Source: Alphaproteobacteria bacterium (GTDB lineage Bacteria > Pseudomonadota > Alphaproteobacteria > GCA-2731375). Taken from it: a stretch of DNA of 64,000 bases. The translations under genes and the position numbers were made by a program. Each line of letters starts with the position of its first letter. Position 1 is the first letter of the stretch. Location: the NCBI GenBank assembly GCA_016776605.1, contig JADHTB010000003.1, forward strand, positions 62,001-126,000. Direction: 5' to 3'. Shown here piece after piece: positions 46,845-53,890 of this stretch. The notes below the pieces were generated by a model. The model made no database searches, was not told the DNA's origin, and saw nothing but the letters and a program-made list of their open reading frames with translations.

Positions 46845-47465
46845 ATGGGAATACACATCTTGCCCACGTTTGAATTCCATTTCGATTTTGGCAGTCCCAA
46901 TGCCTATCTTGCTCATAAAGTTTTGCCGGCCGTGGTCGCGCGCACAGGTACAGCCTGTGTCTACGTACCCGTATTGCTTGGTGGGGTTTTTAAACTCACC
47001 AACAATAAGTCGCCAATGGAACAGTTCCAAGGCATCAAAAACAAAAGCGAATACGGCAGTCTGGAAATGGCACGATTTATCCGCAAACATGGCCTGACCA
47101 AATACCAGCGCAACCCATATTTTCCCGTCAATACCGTGCAAATCATGCGCGGCGCCGTCGTGGCCCAACACTTTGGGCGGCTGGATGAATATGTAGATGC
47201 CGTCTACGCGCACATGTGGGAAGAGCCGAAAAAGATGGACGAGGCGGAGGTCATCGCCGCCGCCCTCGATCAATCCGGCTTCGATGGCGCCGAGATCCTG
47301 GCGGGCATCCAGGCGCAAACAGTAAAGGACGAGTTGCTGAACAATACCATCGCGTCGGTGGAACGGGGTACATTCGGCAGTCCCACGTTCTATGTCGGCG
47401 ACGAGGTGTTTTTCGGCAAAGACCGTCTGGCGGACGTGGAAGAAGAAATCGAACGGCAAAAGTGA
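46845..47465 (+). CDS. 2-hydroxychromene-2-carboxylate isomerase-like DsbA-family protein
   Basis: A 206-residue protein of the HCCA isomerase/kappa GST type: FEFHFDFGSPNAYLAHKVLP at the N-terminus (Ser in place of the Dsb cysteine), YFPVNTVQIMRGAV and the C-terminal GTFGSPTFYVGDEVFFGKDRL with the cis-proline. It is glutathione-dependent in known naphthalene degradation enzymes. It lies nine bases upstream of the flavin monooxygenase and should be cotranscribed. It could instead act as a thiol reductase-like enzyme for another substrate. Confidence 0.85.
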   Translation: MGIHILPTFEFHFDFGSPNAYLAHKVLPAVVARTGTACVYVPVLLGGVFKLTNNKSPMEQFQGIKNKSEYGSLEMARFIRKHGLTKYQRNPYFPVNTVQIMRGAVVAQHFGRLDEYVDAVYAHMWEEPKKMDEAEVIAAALDQSGFDGAEILAGIQAQTVKDELLNNTIASVERGTFGSPTFYVGDEVFFGKDRLADVEEEIERQK

Positions 47466-47473
47466 GGCGGCAA

Positions 47474-48832
47474 ATGACCGAACAACGTCAATTGCGGCTG
47501 GGCGCCTTCATGCGCCCGGTCAGTATTCACACGGCGTCGTGGCGCTATCCCGGCGGTATGCCGGACGGCAATTTCAATCTCAAGGCCATCACCCACTTTG
47601 CCCAGACCCTTGAACGGGGGCGCTTCGATGCTTTCTTCATGGCGGATCATCTGGCGGTGCTGAACATGCCCATGGAGGCGCTCAAGCGAAGCGCCACGGT
47701 GACATCGTTCGATCCGCTGACCCTGCTGCCGGCCCTCGCCATGGTGACCGAGCACTTGGGTCTGATCGCCACCGCCTCAACCACCTTCGAGCCGCCCTAT
47801 GTCATTGCCCGGCGCTTTGCCTCCCTGGACCATATTAGCGGGGGCCGGGCCGGCTGGAATTTGGTGACCACTTCCAACCCGGACGCGGCGCTGAATTTCG
47901 GCCTGGAAGAGCATATGGAGCACGGTGAACGCTACCGCCGCGCCCGTGAGTTTTTCGATGTGGTCACCGGCTTGTGGGACAGCTGGGCCGATGACGCCTT
48001 TATTCGGGATGTTGACGGCGGGGTTTATTTCGATCCCGATAAGCTGCATGTGCTGGACCACAAGGGCGAATATCTTTCGGTGCGTGGGCCGCTGAATATC
48101 GCCCGCCCCGTCCAGGGCTGGCCCGTGATCGTCCAGGCGGGCGCCTCGGATGCCGGACGCCAACTGGCGGCGGAGACGGCCGAGGTTATTTTTGCGGCCC
48201 AAAGCACCCTGGCGGAGGGCCAGCGTTTCTACGCCGATGTAAAGGGCCGGATGGACCAACTGGGGCGGCCGCGGGAGCATTTGAAAATCCTGCCCGGCGC
48301 CTTCGTCGTGGTTGGGGAAACCCTGGCCGAGGCGCAGGAAAAGCGGGCACTGCTGGACAGTCTGGTGCATTATGACAGCGGTATTGCGTCCCTTTCCATT
48401 GCCTTGGGGCACGATGCCTCGGGTTTCGACCCGGATGGTCCGCTGCCCGAGATCCCGGAAAGCAATGCCTCGAAAAGCGGCCGCGAGAGAGTTCTGGCGT
48501 TGGCGGCGCGGGAGAACCTGACCGTCCGGCAGCTGGCGGGACGCCTGGGCGGATATTCCGGCCTGGCCATGGTGGGCACGCCAGCGATGATTGCCGATCA
48601 GATGCAAGAATGGCTGATGCGGGATGGCTGTGACGGCTTCAACGTCATGTTCCCGTATTTGCCAGGCGGACTGGATGATTTTGTCGATCATGTGGTGCCC
48701 GAATTACAACGCCGTGGCCTGTTCCGCCGCGAATACGAGGGCACGACACTGCGCGAGAACCTTGGTCTGCCAAGGCCGGAAAACCAGTTTTTTCCTAGAG
48801 CGCATTCAAAGAAAATGCGCCCGGACTCCTAA
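47474..48832 (+). CDS. LLM-class flavin monooxygenase, NtaA/DmoA/DszA group
   Basis: A 452-residue FMNH2-dependent monooxygenase: RPVSIHTASWRYPGGMPD near residue 13, FDAFFMADHLAVLNMPMEA near 43, DHISGGRAGWNLVTTSNPD near 120, and the large insertion typical of the NtaA group. Relatives attack nitrilotriacetate, dimethyl sulfide, dibenzothiophene sulfone or aminopolycarboxylates. The ATG at 47474 lies after GAGGCGG. The last residues (RAHSKKMRPDS) and the TAA stop are encoded by repeat copy 6; before insertion the protein would have ended after FFPRAR. Confidence 0.87.
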   Translation: MTEQRQLRLGAFMRPVSIHTASWRYPGGMPDGNFNLKAITHFAQTLERGRFDAFFMADHLAVLNMPMEALKRSATVTSFDPLTLLPALAMVTEHLGLIATASTTFEPPYVIARRFASLDHISGGRAGWNLVTTSNPDAALNFGLEEHMEHGERYRRAREFFDVVTGLWDSWADDAFIRDVDGGVYFDPDKLHVLDHKGEYLSVRGPLNIARPVQGWPVIVQAGASDAGRQLAAETAEVIFAAQSTLAEGQRFYADVKGRMDQLGRPREHLKILPGAFVVVGETLAEAQEKRALLDSLVHYDSGIASLSIALGHDASGFDPDGPLPEIPESNASKSGRERVLALAARENLTVRQLAGRLGGYSGLAMVGTPAMIADQMQEWLMRDGCDGFNVMFPYLPGGLDDFVDHVVPELQRRGLFRREYEGTTLRENLGLPRPENQFFPRAHSKKMRPDS

Positions 48833-48899
48833 ATATAGAGCAATTGAACCAATCACTTAAGTCGCGAAAGCGACTCTAATTAATTGAAAATTGCTCTAG
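48794..48899. repeat. CTAG-bounded palindromic repeat, copy 6
   Basis: A full copy with CTAG at both ends: stem GCGCATTC...GAAAATGCGC, then ATATAGAGCAATTGAACC, central hairpin AGTCGCGAAAGCGACT and AATTGAAAATTGCTCTAG. It overlaps the 3' end of the monooxygenase gene and separates it from the convergent gene at 48923. Confidence 0.9.
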
Positions 48900-48922
48900 A
48901 GCACGATGATATTGAAACGAGA

Positions 48923-49321
48923 CTAATCGCCCAGCAGTCCGGCAAGCGTCAGCAGGATACCGATAGCGCCCATCAGCAGACCAAAGCCATTGATTAAAAA
49001 GGCCAGATACGCCGCCGGCAGAGAGGCGTACAGATGCAGGTTTTGGTGGTGGCGGATCGCCTTGAAATGCGCGGCAACCGCGCCTCGGCCCAGATACCAG
49101 AGCAACATCGACCAGCCGATAAGATAGATGGCGCCCTGGAAATATGGCTGCGTCAAGGTAACCCCGGCAACCACGGCCATGATGACCAGGCCTTTTACGG
49201 GATTGGTCGCCGACAAGGGCGCGCGGCCGCGTTTAAGCCGCGCGATACTGACCGCATTGTAAGCCGTCCCAACCAGGGCATAGAAAATTTGCAGGACGAC
49301 GACGGCGCTCATGCTCACCAA
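48923..49321 (-). CDS. small four-helix membrane protein, unknown function
   Basis: A 132-residue hydrophobic protein with segments at about 5-25, 45-65, 66-82 and 98-130, and a basic loop (SIARLKRGRAPLSATNPVK). I do not recognise the family. It is on the same strand as the dioxygenase gene, which ends 25 bp upstream, so cotranscription is likely. The alternative ATG (MSAVVVL) is three codons on. Confidence 0.65.
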   Translation of the reverse strand: MVSMSAVVVLQIFYALVGTAYNAVSIARLKRGRAPLSATNPVKGLVIMAVVAGVTLTQPYFQGAIYLIGWSMLLWYLGRGAVAAHFKAIRHHQNLHLYASLPAAYLAFLINGFGLLMGAIGILLTLAGLLGD

Positions 49322-49345
49322 TATTTGTACCTTACGGGGGGCGTG

Positions 49346-50293
49346 CTATTCGGCGGCGTCCACGGCGTTTGCGGTGTTTTCAGCCTCCTGGGCGTTTGCA
49401 GTCTGGGCCTTGAGGAAGCCGCCAAGCTGGCGGTCGTGGCGGCTCATGGCGGAGCGGCCGGCATTCTTTGTCCACGGCTGCCAACGCGCGCCTGCCCCTT
49501 CGGGCCGGTCACCCATGACGGTGACCCGTTGAATGATCCGCTCTCCGGTGAAGTCGTTCAGGACGGAGTGCTGGGTGCATCGGTTATCCCACATCCCGAT
49601 GGTCCCTTCGCTCCAGTGATAGCGGACCGTGAACCGGGGATTCTGCACCCAATTTGTCAGGAAACCCAGCAGGGCGCCGCTCTCGGGCGCGCTCATTTCC
49701 ACAATGCGCCGGGTGAAGTGCTCGCTGACATACAGCGCCTTGCGGCCGGTTTCCGGGTGGATGCGGACCACCGGGTGGATCGCCATTTTGTCCGCCCGGT
49801 CATGCGGGTGGGCATCGTGCAACGCGGTCAGTCCGGTGCACATTTCCTGCAGCGGCGGCGACAGCGCGTCGAACGCCGCGCACAGATTGCTCCACATGGT
49901 GTCGCCCCCGGTATCGGGGCATTTCACCATGTTGAGGATCGACATCAAGGCAGGTTCGGCCTGAAAGGTAAGGTCCGTATGCCATTCATCGGCGATGCCG
50001 CCCTGGCTCGCGGTCAACGCAAATATTTCAGGATGCTGGACGGAATTCCTGTCCTTGAGGTTCGGGTGGCCCTCAAGCGGCCCGAACGGGCGGCCAAGCG
50101 CTACATGTTCGTCCATGCTCATATGTTGTTCGGGAAAGAACAGCACCATGTGCTCGTTCAACAGCTGCTTGATGGTGGCGATGTCGAACGCGTCCGCATC
50201 CGCCAGCTTGATCCCACGCACTTCCGCGCCAAGCGCGCCGGCAAGACGCCTGACGTCCCACTGGTTGCTGTTCGATTCCAGTTCCGTTGCCAT
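49346..50293 (-). CDS. TauD/TfdA-family Fe(II)/2-oxoglutarate dioxygenase
   Basis: A 315-residue dioxygenase. The iron triad is HTD in ADEWHTDLTF (near 105) and His in NRCTQHSVLND (near 257); the 2-oxoglutarate arginine is in RIIQRVTVMGD. Substrate could be taurine, an alkyl sulfate, 2,4-D-like aryloxyacid or another; the neighbourhood (NtaA-type monooxygenase, GST, isomerase) supports organosulfur or aromatic use. GGAGGTG precedes two ATG codons, the second (50293) with better spacing. The C-terminus carries a 25-residue low-complexity tail rich in Ala, Asn and Glu. Confidence 0.88.
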   Translation of the reverse strand: MATELESNSNQWDVRRLAGALGAEVRGIKLADADAFDIATIKQLLNEHMVLFFPEQHMSMDEHVALGRPFGPLEGHPNLKDRNSVQHPEIFALTASQGGIADEWHTDLTFQAEPALMSILNMVKCPDTGGDTMWSNLCAAFDALSPPLQEMCTGLTALHDAHPHDRADKMAIHPVVRIHPETGRKALYVSEHFTRRIVEMSAPESGALLGFLTNWVQNPRFTVRYHWSEGTIGMWDNRCTQHSVLNDFTGERIIQRVTVMGDRPEGAGARWQPWTKNAGRSAMSRHDRQLGGFLKAQTANAQEAENTANAVDAAE

Positions 50294-50413
50294 TGCCATT
50301 CACCTCCAACGATCTGCGATCATGTTTGCCGGCATGATAGGCCCCCCACGGTTCCCGAGTCTACCGAGTCGTGGGGCGGTCAGCTCGGTGATTCGATGAA
50401 TACCGAATATGCT

Positions 50414-50809
50414 CTAAAGCCCTTCGACGCCAGCGCGGGCGCAGTCCTCGTCTTGTTGCCCGGTGCCGCCGCCAACACCACAGGCGCCTTCGAGCACCCC
50501 GTCGCGGATCACCGGCACGGCCCCCTGGCCCATGATCATGTGGCCGCCTTCCGCGGCGACGATGCCGCGAAAGGTTGGATGGTCGGCCCGTTCGGCAAGC
50601 TCGCCACTGGGGCGGCCGAACGAGGCGGAGGCGATGGCCTTGCCCTGGCTGCCATAGGCACCGGCCCACATGGCATTATCCATGCGTTGAAAAACCAGCA
50701 AACGGCCGCCAACATCGCAGACCGCCACATTGATTTTGATATTGAGCTCCCCGGCTTTCGCCAAGGCGCCCCGTGCGATGCGGTTGGCTTCTTCCAGCGT
50801 CAGTGCCAT
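50414..50809 (-). CDS. GlcG/HbpS-family heme-binding-like protein
   Basis: A 131-residue protein of the DUF336 (GlcG/HbpS) family: MALTLEEANRIARGALAKA, VAVCDVGGRLLVFQRMDNA, and the glycine-rich GGHMIMGQGAVPVIRDG followed by GACGVGGGTGQQDEDCA. Family members are found next to many catabolic genes; some bind heme or act in cobalamin or propanediol pathways. It ends at a TAG within GCTCTAAAG. It is divergent from the GST-like gene. Confidence 0.88.
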   Translation of the reverse strand: MALTLEEANRIARGALAKAGELNIKINVAVCDVGGRLLVFQRMDNAMWAGAYGSQGKAIASASFGRPSGELAERADHPTFRGIVAAEGGHMIMGQGAVPVIRDGVLEGACGVGGGTGQQDEDCARAGVEGL

Positions 50810-50871
50810 TGTTGCTGCTCCTTTTCCATGTCTGCGCCCAATTTGGCCATAACATTACCGGAGACGCCAGC

Positions 50872-51555
50872 TTGCAATTATTTTGGACACCAGCATCACC
50901 CTTCACGCGCAAGGTTGTCATCGCCGCCAAGGAGCTTGGCCTGTGGGCGGAAATTAAGGTTAGGCCGACGACCTGGCCGCTGGAATGGGGTTACGCCACA
51001 GTGCCTTTCACCCCTGGCCTGGCGGAGGCCAACCCGGTTGCCAGAATTCCCACACTGATTACGGATGACGGCGTGGCGTTGGGGGATTCAACCCTGATTT
51101 GCCAATATTTGAATGACCGGGCACACCGGCAGGCGGCGGGCGTCACGATCATCCCAGCGGATGACAGCCGGTGGCCCATGTGGTCATTATACGCCATCGC
51201 CGATGGTTTGCTTGAGGCGCAAGTCGCCATGCGGGCGGAAATGTTGCGCCCGAATGCATTCCGCTCCGACGGTTTTTTGCAAAAACAACGGGACCGCATC
51301 GCCCGTTGCTTTGATGCGTGCGAGCAACGAGCCGCAGAATTGACCGGGGAATTGACCGGCGAATTGACCGCTGGGGACGATACCCCGCCCAATCTGGCGC
51401 AGATCACCACCGCCATCGCCTGCGGCTACCAGGATTGGCGCGATTGGCTATGGGATTTCAGGCCCGGCCGGCCAAATCTAAGCCGCTGGTACGATGCTTT
51501 TAGCCAGCGCCCCGCCATGCAAGAAACCGAGCCCAAGGATACGCCCGAAGCGTAA
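50872..51555 (+). CDS. glutathione S-transferase-like protein, probable TTG start
   Basis: A 227-residue GST with thioredoxin-like N-terminus (LFWTPASPFTRKVVIAAKELGLW) and helical C-terminal domain (ITTAIACGYQDWRDWLWDFRPGRP). The frame is open upstream to 50773, but that part overlaps the divergent glcG-like promoter and start; a TTG at 50872 lies eight bases after GGAG and begins exactly at the family N-terminus. Residues GELT are repeated three times (from a 12-bp triplicate) in the linker. It may conjugate or reduce intermediates of the neighbouring monooxygenase pathway. Confidence 0.82.
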   Translation: MQLFWTPASPFTRKVVIAAKELGLWAEIKVRPTTWPLEWGYATVPFTPGLAEANPVARIPTLITDDGVALGDSTLICQYLNDRAHRQAAGVTIIPADDSRWPMWSLYAIADGLLEAQVAMRAEMLRPNAFRSDGFLQKQRDRIARCFDACEQRAAELTGELTGELTAGDDTPPNLAQITTAIACGYQDWRDWLWDFRPGRPNLSRWYDAFSQRPAMQETEPKDTPEA

Positions 51556-51628
51556 ATTTTCGCATTCGGTAACAGGAAAGGCTTTTGCGGGGGCAAATCC
51601 GTGGCTTTTGAATTTATTGCGAGAAAAG

Positions 51629-51704
<76 letters not shown>

Positions 51705-51811
51705 ATCCGGGGCAAGCGGCCCGGCGGGCGGCAAACGCCCGGAGATGTTGGGCTTCATAGTGGAAATTAAATTAGCTGTCCAGCGCCAGGACACCGAATG
51801 ACCAAAATTGC

Positions 51812-52252
51812 CTAATGCGGGATGGCTGGCTGCAACGCCGTGACGGCCGTCGCCGTCGCCGCCAGTTCGCCGGCGCTTTCAAACAGGCGGGCCTCGACAA
51901 AGGCCGTGGAGCGGCCCTGGCGCAGCATACTGGCCCGGCACAGCAAGCGTCCAGGGCCAATGGCGGCAAGGAAATTGCACTGCATCGCCTGCATCACCAC
52001 ATGATATTGCAAATCAGTCAGGGCGGTGACCGCATCGACCATAGCCTGATCCAGCATGGCGGCGGTAAAGCCGCCCTGCATCATGCCCAGGGGATTGAAC
52101 AGATGCGGCGCGGCCAGAAATTCCACCTCCACCGTACCTAACGCCGTATCCATGGCCGTTAGCTGGTGGCCGAGCAGGCGGGCGGCGGGGCCACGGTCAT
52201 GCTGTTGCTGCCGCCGCAGCAGGGCGGCGGGCCCGGACAGAGGCGCCGTCAT
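51812..52252 (-). CDS. PaaI-family thioesterase (second of a tandem pair)
   Basis: A 146-residue hotdog protein: core FNPLGMMQGGFTAAMLDQAMVDAV, strand MQCNFLAAIGPGRLLCRASM, final strand AATATAVTALQPA. Its start overlaps the stop of the upstream thioesterase (ATGA), so the two are coupled and may form a heteromer. Substrate unknown. Confidence 0.85.
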   Translation of the reverse strand: MTAPLSGPAALLRRQQQHDRGPAARLLGHQLTAMDTALGTVEVEFLAAPHLFNPLGMMQGGFTAAMLDQAMVDAVTALTDLQYHVVMQAMQCNFLAAIGPGRLLCRASMLRQGRSTAFVEARLFESAGELAATATAVTALQPAIPH

Positions 52253-52683
52253 TTCCAGAGCGCCTTGCGGAAATGGGCGGTGGCGGTGGCGGTCGCAGCC
52301 AGCGCGCCCTCTGTGTTGAACAATTTGCCTTCCAGGTAGACCACCCGCTGGCCGGCTTTGACGACCTGGCCCTCGGCGATCAGGCGGCCCGGCGGCACCG
52401 GCGCCAAATAGGAGGTCTTCATCTCGAGAGTTGGCACGACATAATCGAAATTCTTCGCCGCCGTGGCGGCAATGGCCATGGCCTCGTCCATCATGGCCGA
52501 GAGAAAGCCGCCATGCAGGACGCCCTGGGCGGTGCAGAATTCCGCTTTGCCGAGAAAGGCCATGCGGGCAAAGCTACGGGCGGCATCGATCTCCAGGGGT
52601 TCTGAACCCAACAGCTTCGAGGCCGCCACGGGTGGCCGTTTGCCTAGGCGTGCGATGGCCTGTTCGCTGGTCATCTGGTGCAT
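52249..52683 (-). CDS. PaaI-family thioesterase (first of a tandem pair)
   Basis: A 144-residue hotdog protein with TAQGVLHGGFLSAMMDEAMAIA (HGG and Asp typical of PaaI), strand LEMKTSYLAPVPPGRLIAEG, and ATATATAHFRKAL at the end. It is about 30 per cent similar by eye to the following gene. The tandem (A)6GACCGC repeat lies just upstream, between it and the methyltransferase gene. Confidence 0.86.
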   Translation of the reverse strand: MHQMTSEQAIARLGKRPPVAASKLLGSEPLEIDAARSFARMAFLGKAEFCTAQGVLHGGFLSAMMDEAMAIAATAAKNFDYVVPTLEMKTSYLAPVPPGRLIAEGQVVKAGQRVVYLEGKLFNTEGALAATATATAHFRKALWK

Positions 52684-52698
52684 GGTTTAGGGTTCTTT

Positions 52699-52770
52699 CG
52701 GTCTTTTTTTGGCGGTCTTTTTTTGGCGGTCTTTTTTAGCGGTCATTTTTAGCGGTCTTTTTTAGCGGTC
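52699..52770. repeat. 13-14-bp tandem repeat (CGGTCTTTTTTAG) between two genes
   Basis: Six units of CGGTC followed by a T-run and GG or AG stand head to tail; unit lengths are 14, 14, 13, 13, 13 and a partial one. It fills almost the entire gap between the methyltransferase stop (52773) and the thioesterase start (52683). T-run length varies, as expected from slippage. Confidence 0.9.
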
Positions 52771-52772
52771 TT

Positions 52773-53267
52773 TTAATGCGAGCTGTTGCGATAGAGGTGG
52801 TAGCGGCCCAGCCCTACATCCGCGGGCAGGGCAACTTCGCGACAGCCGGGAATATCCAAGGCCTGATCGGCGGCCACCACGGCGCCCGGCGCCAGCAGCG
52901 GCGCCAATGCCGGCCCGACAAAGGCGGCAAGGGCGGCGGTCAGCACGGCATCACCGCTGCCGATATCGCAGTGCGCGAACACCGCCCGCGCCCCAATGCG
53001 CGCCAGGGCGCCGGGTAAACTGTCGTTGAAATCACCCAGCAACAAATGCTGGTCATCGGGCACGCAATCAGGATGGGCCGCGACCTTGCGCTCGAAAACA
53101 AAGATCTCGCGCCCTGGCAGGCGCGCCCGCAGATGATCATAGCTGCGGCCATTTCCCAGGCCCAATTCCAACACCGGACCCGGCTGCCCGGCAATCTCGC
53201 CGACGGCCCAGTCCAGACAGGCCCGCTGTGCCTGCAGGCGGCGAATGGCGCTGTCCAGGCGGCTCAA
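52773..53267 (-). CDS. class I SAM-dependent methyltransferase-like protein
   Basis: A 164-residue protein with motif I GPVLELGLGNGRSYDHLRAR near residue 31, FVFERKVAAHPDC as the second strand, and RAVFAHCDIGSGDA as motif IV. It is shorter than most methyltransferases (no C-terminal cap). Its start overlaps the cNMP-binding gene stop by four bases. The substrate is unknown. Confidence 0.78.
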   Translation of the reverse strand: MSRLDSAIRRLQAQRACLDWAVGEIAGQPGPVLELGLGNGRSYDHLRARLPGREIFVFERKVAAHPDCVPDDQHLLLGDFNDSLPGALARIGARAVFAHCDIGSGDAVLTAALAAFVGPALAPLLAPGAVVAADQALDIPGCREVALPADVGLGRYHLYRNSSH

Positions 53268-53740
53268 GCGCCAGCCGCCTCCAATTCCCGCAGCCGGCGA
53301 TTGGCTTCGGTCAGCTGCAGGTTGGATTGTTCTTGCCGCCGCGCCAGCTCGCGCATGATTTCCACTGCCATGGTGGGAAACTCATTCACCAGGCGAAAAA
53401 ACAGGTCCTTGCTGATGCGCAGGGTGTCCAGTTTCGTGGTGGCGGTAATCGTGGCGGTGCGGGGCACATCGCACAATATGGCTATTTCACCGACAAAGGC
53501 GTTGCGGCTAATCTGGGCCACGGTCAGCTTGGCGCCGTCGGGCCCCTCGATCACCACATCGGCGGTGCCGTCCACCACCAAATAGGCGGCATCACCCATA
53601 TCGCCCTGATGAAACAGGCTTTGCCCTTCCTGGAAGGCCAGGCGTTCCGAGGTGAAGGCCAACAGCTTCAGCTTGGAAGGTTCGATATTGGCAAACAAAG
53701 GGATACTGCGTAGCAGTTCAACTTCTTCATTCAGGCTCAT
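53264..53740 (-). CDS. cyclic-nucleotide-binding-domain protein without DNA-binding domain
   Basis: A 158-residue protein with one Crp-like cNMP-binding domain (about 10-130): EGQSLFHQGDMGDAAYLVVDGTADVVI, the phosphate-binding cassette FVGEIAILCDVPRTATITA, then a C-terminal helix that looks like a coiled coil (ELARRQEQSNLQLTEANRRL). No helix-turn-helix follows. It may regulate or dock to a partner, and the ABC protein upstream (ending at 53891) is on the same strand. The Arg of the cassette (PRTATI) is retained, so nucleotide binding is possible. Confidence 0.85.
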   Translation of the reverse strand: MSLNEEVELLRSIPLFANIEPSKLKLLAFTSERLAFQEGQSLFHQGDMGDAAYLVVDGTADVVIEGPDGAKLTVAQISRNAFVGEIAILCDVPRTATITATTKLDTLRISKDLFFRLVNEFPTMAVEIMRELARRQEQSNLQLTEANRRLRELEAAGA

Positions 53741-53771
53741 GGCCGACCTCCGCCCCCAATTTGCAATACTA

Positions 53772-53875
53772 CTAGAGCATTTTCATTCTGAAAACGCTCG
53801 GATCTTTAGAATTAGAGCAATTAAACCAATCACTTAAGTCGCGTTAGCGACCCTAAATAACTGAATATTGCCCTA
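53772..53875. repeat. CTAG-bounded palindromic repeat, copy 7
   Basis: It starts at CTAG and carries the stem GAGCATTTTCA / TGAAAACGCTC, GATCTTTAGAATTAGAGCAA, the central AGTCGCGTTAGCGAC hairpin and ATATTGCCCTA at the end, which is slightly decayed. It lies between two genes of the same strand. Confidence 0.85.
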
Positions 53876-53890
53876 TCTTACTCACACGCC

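Noticed and set aside
49034..51058. 674-residue plus-strand open frame
   Set aside because: It runs antisense through three genes with strong family motifs (membrane protein, dioxygenase, GlcG).
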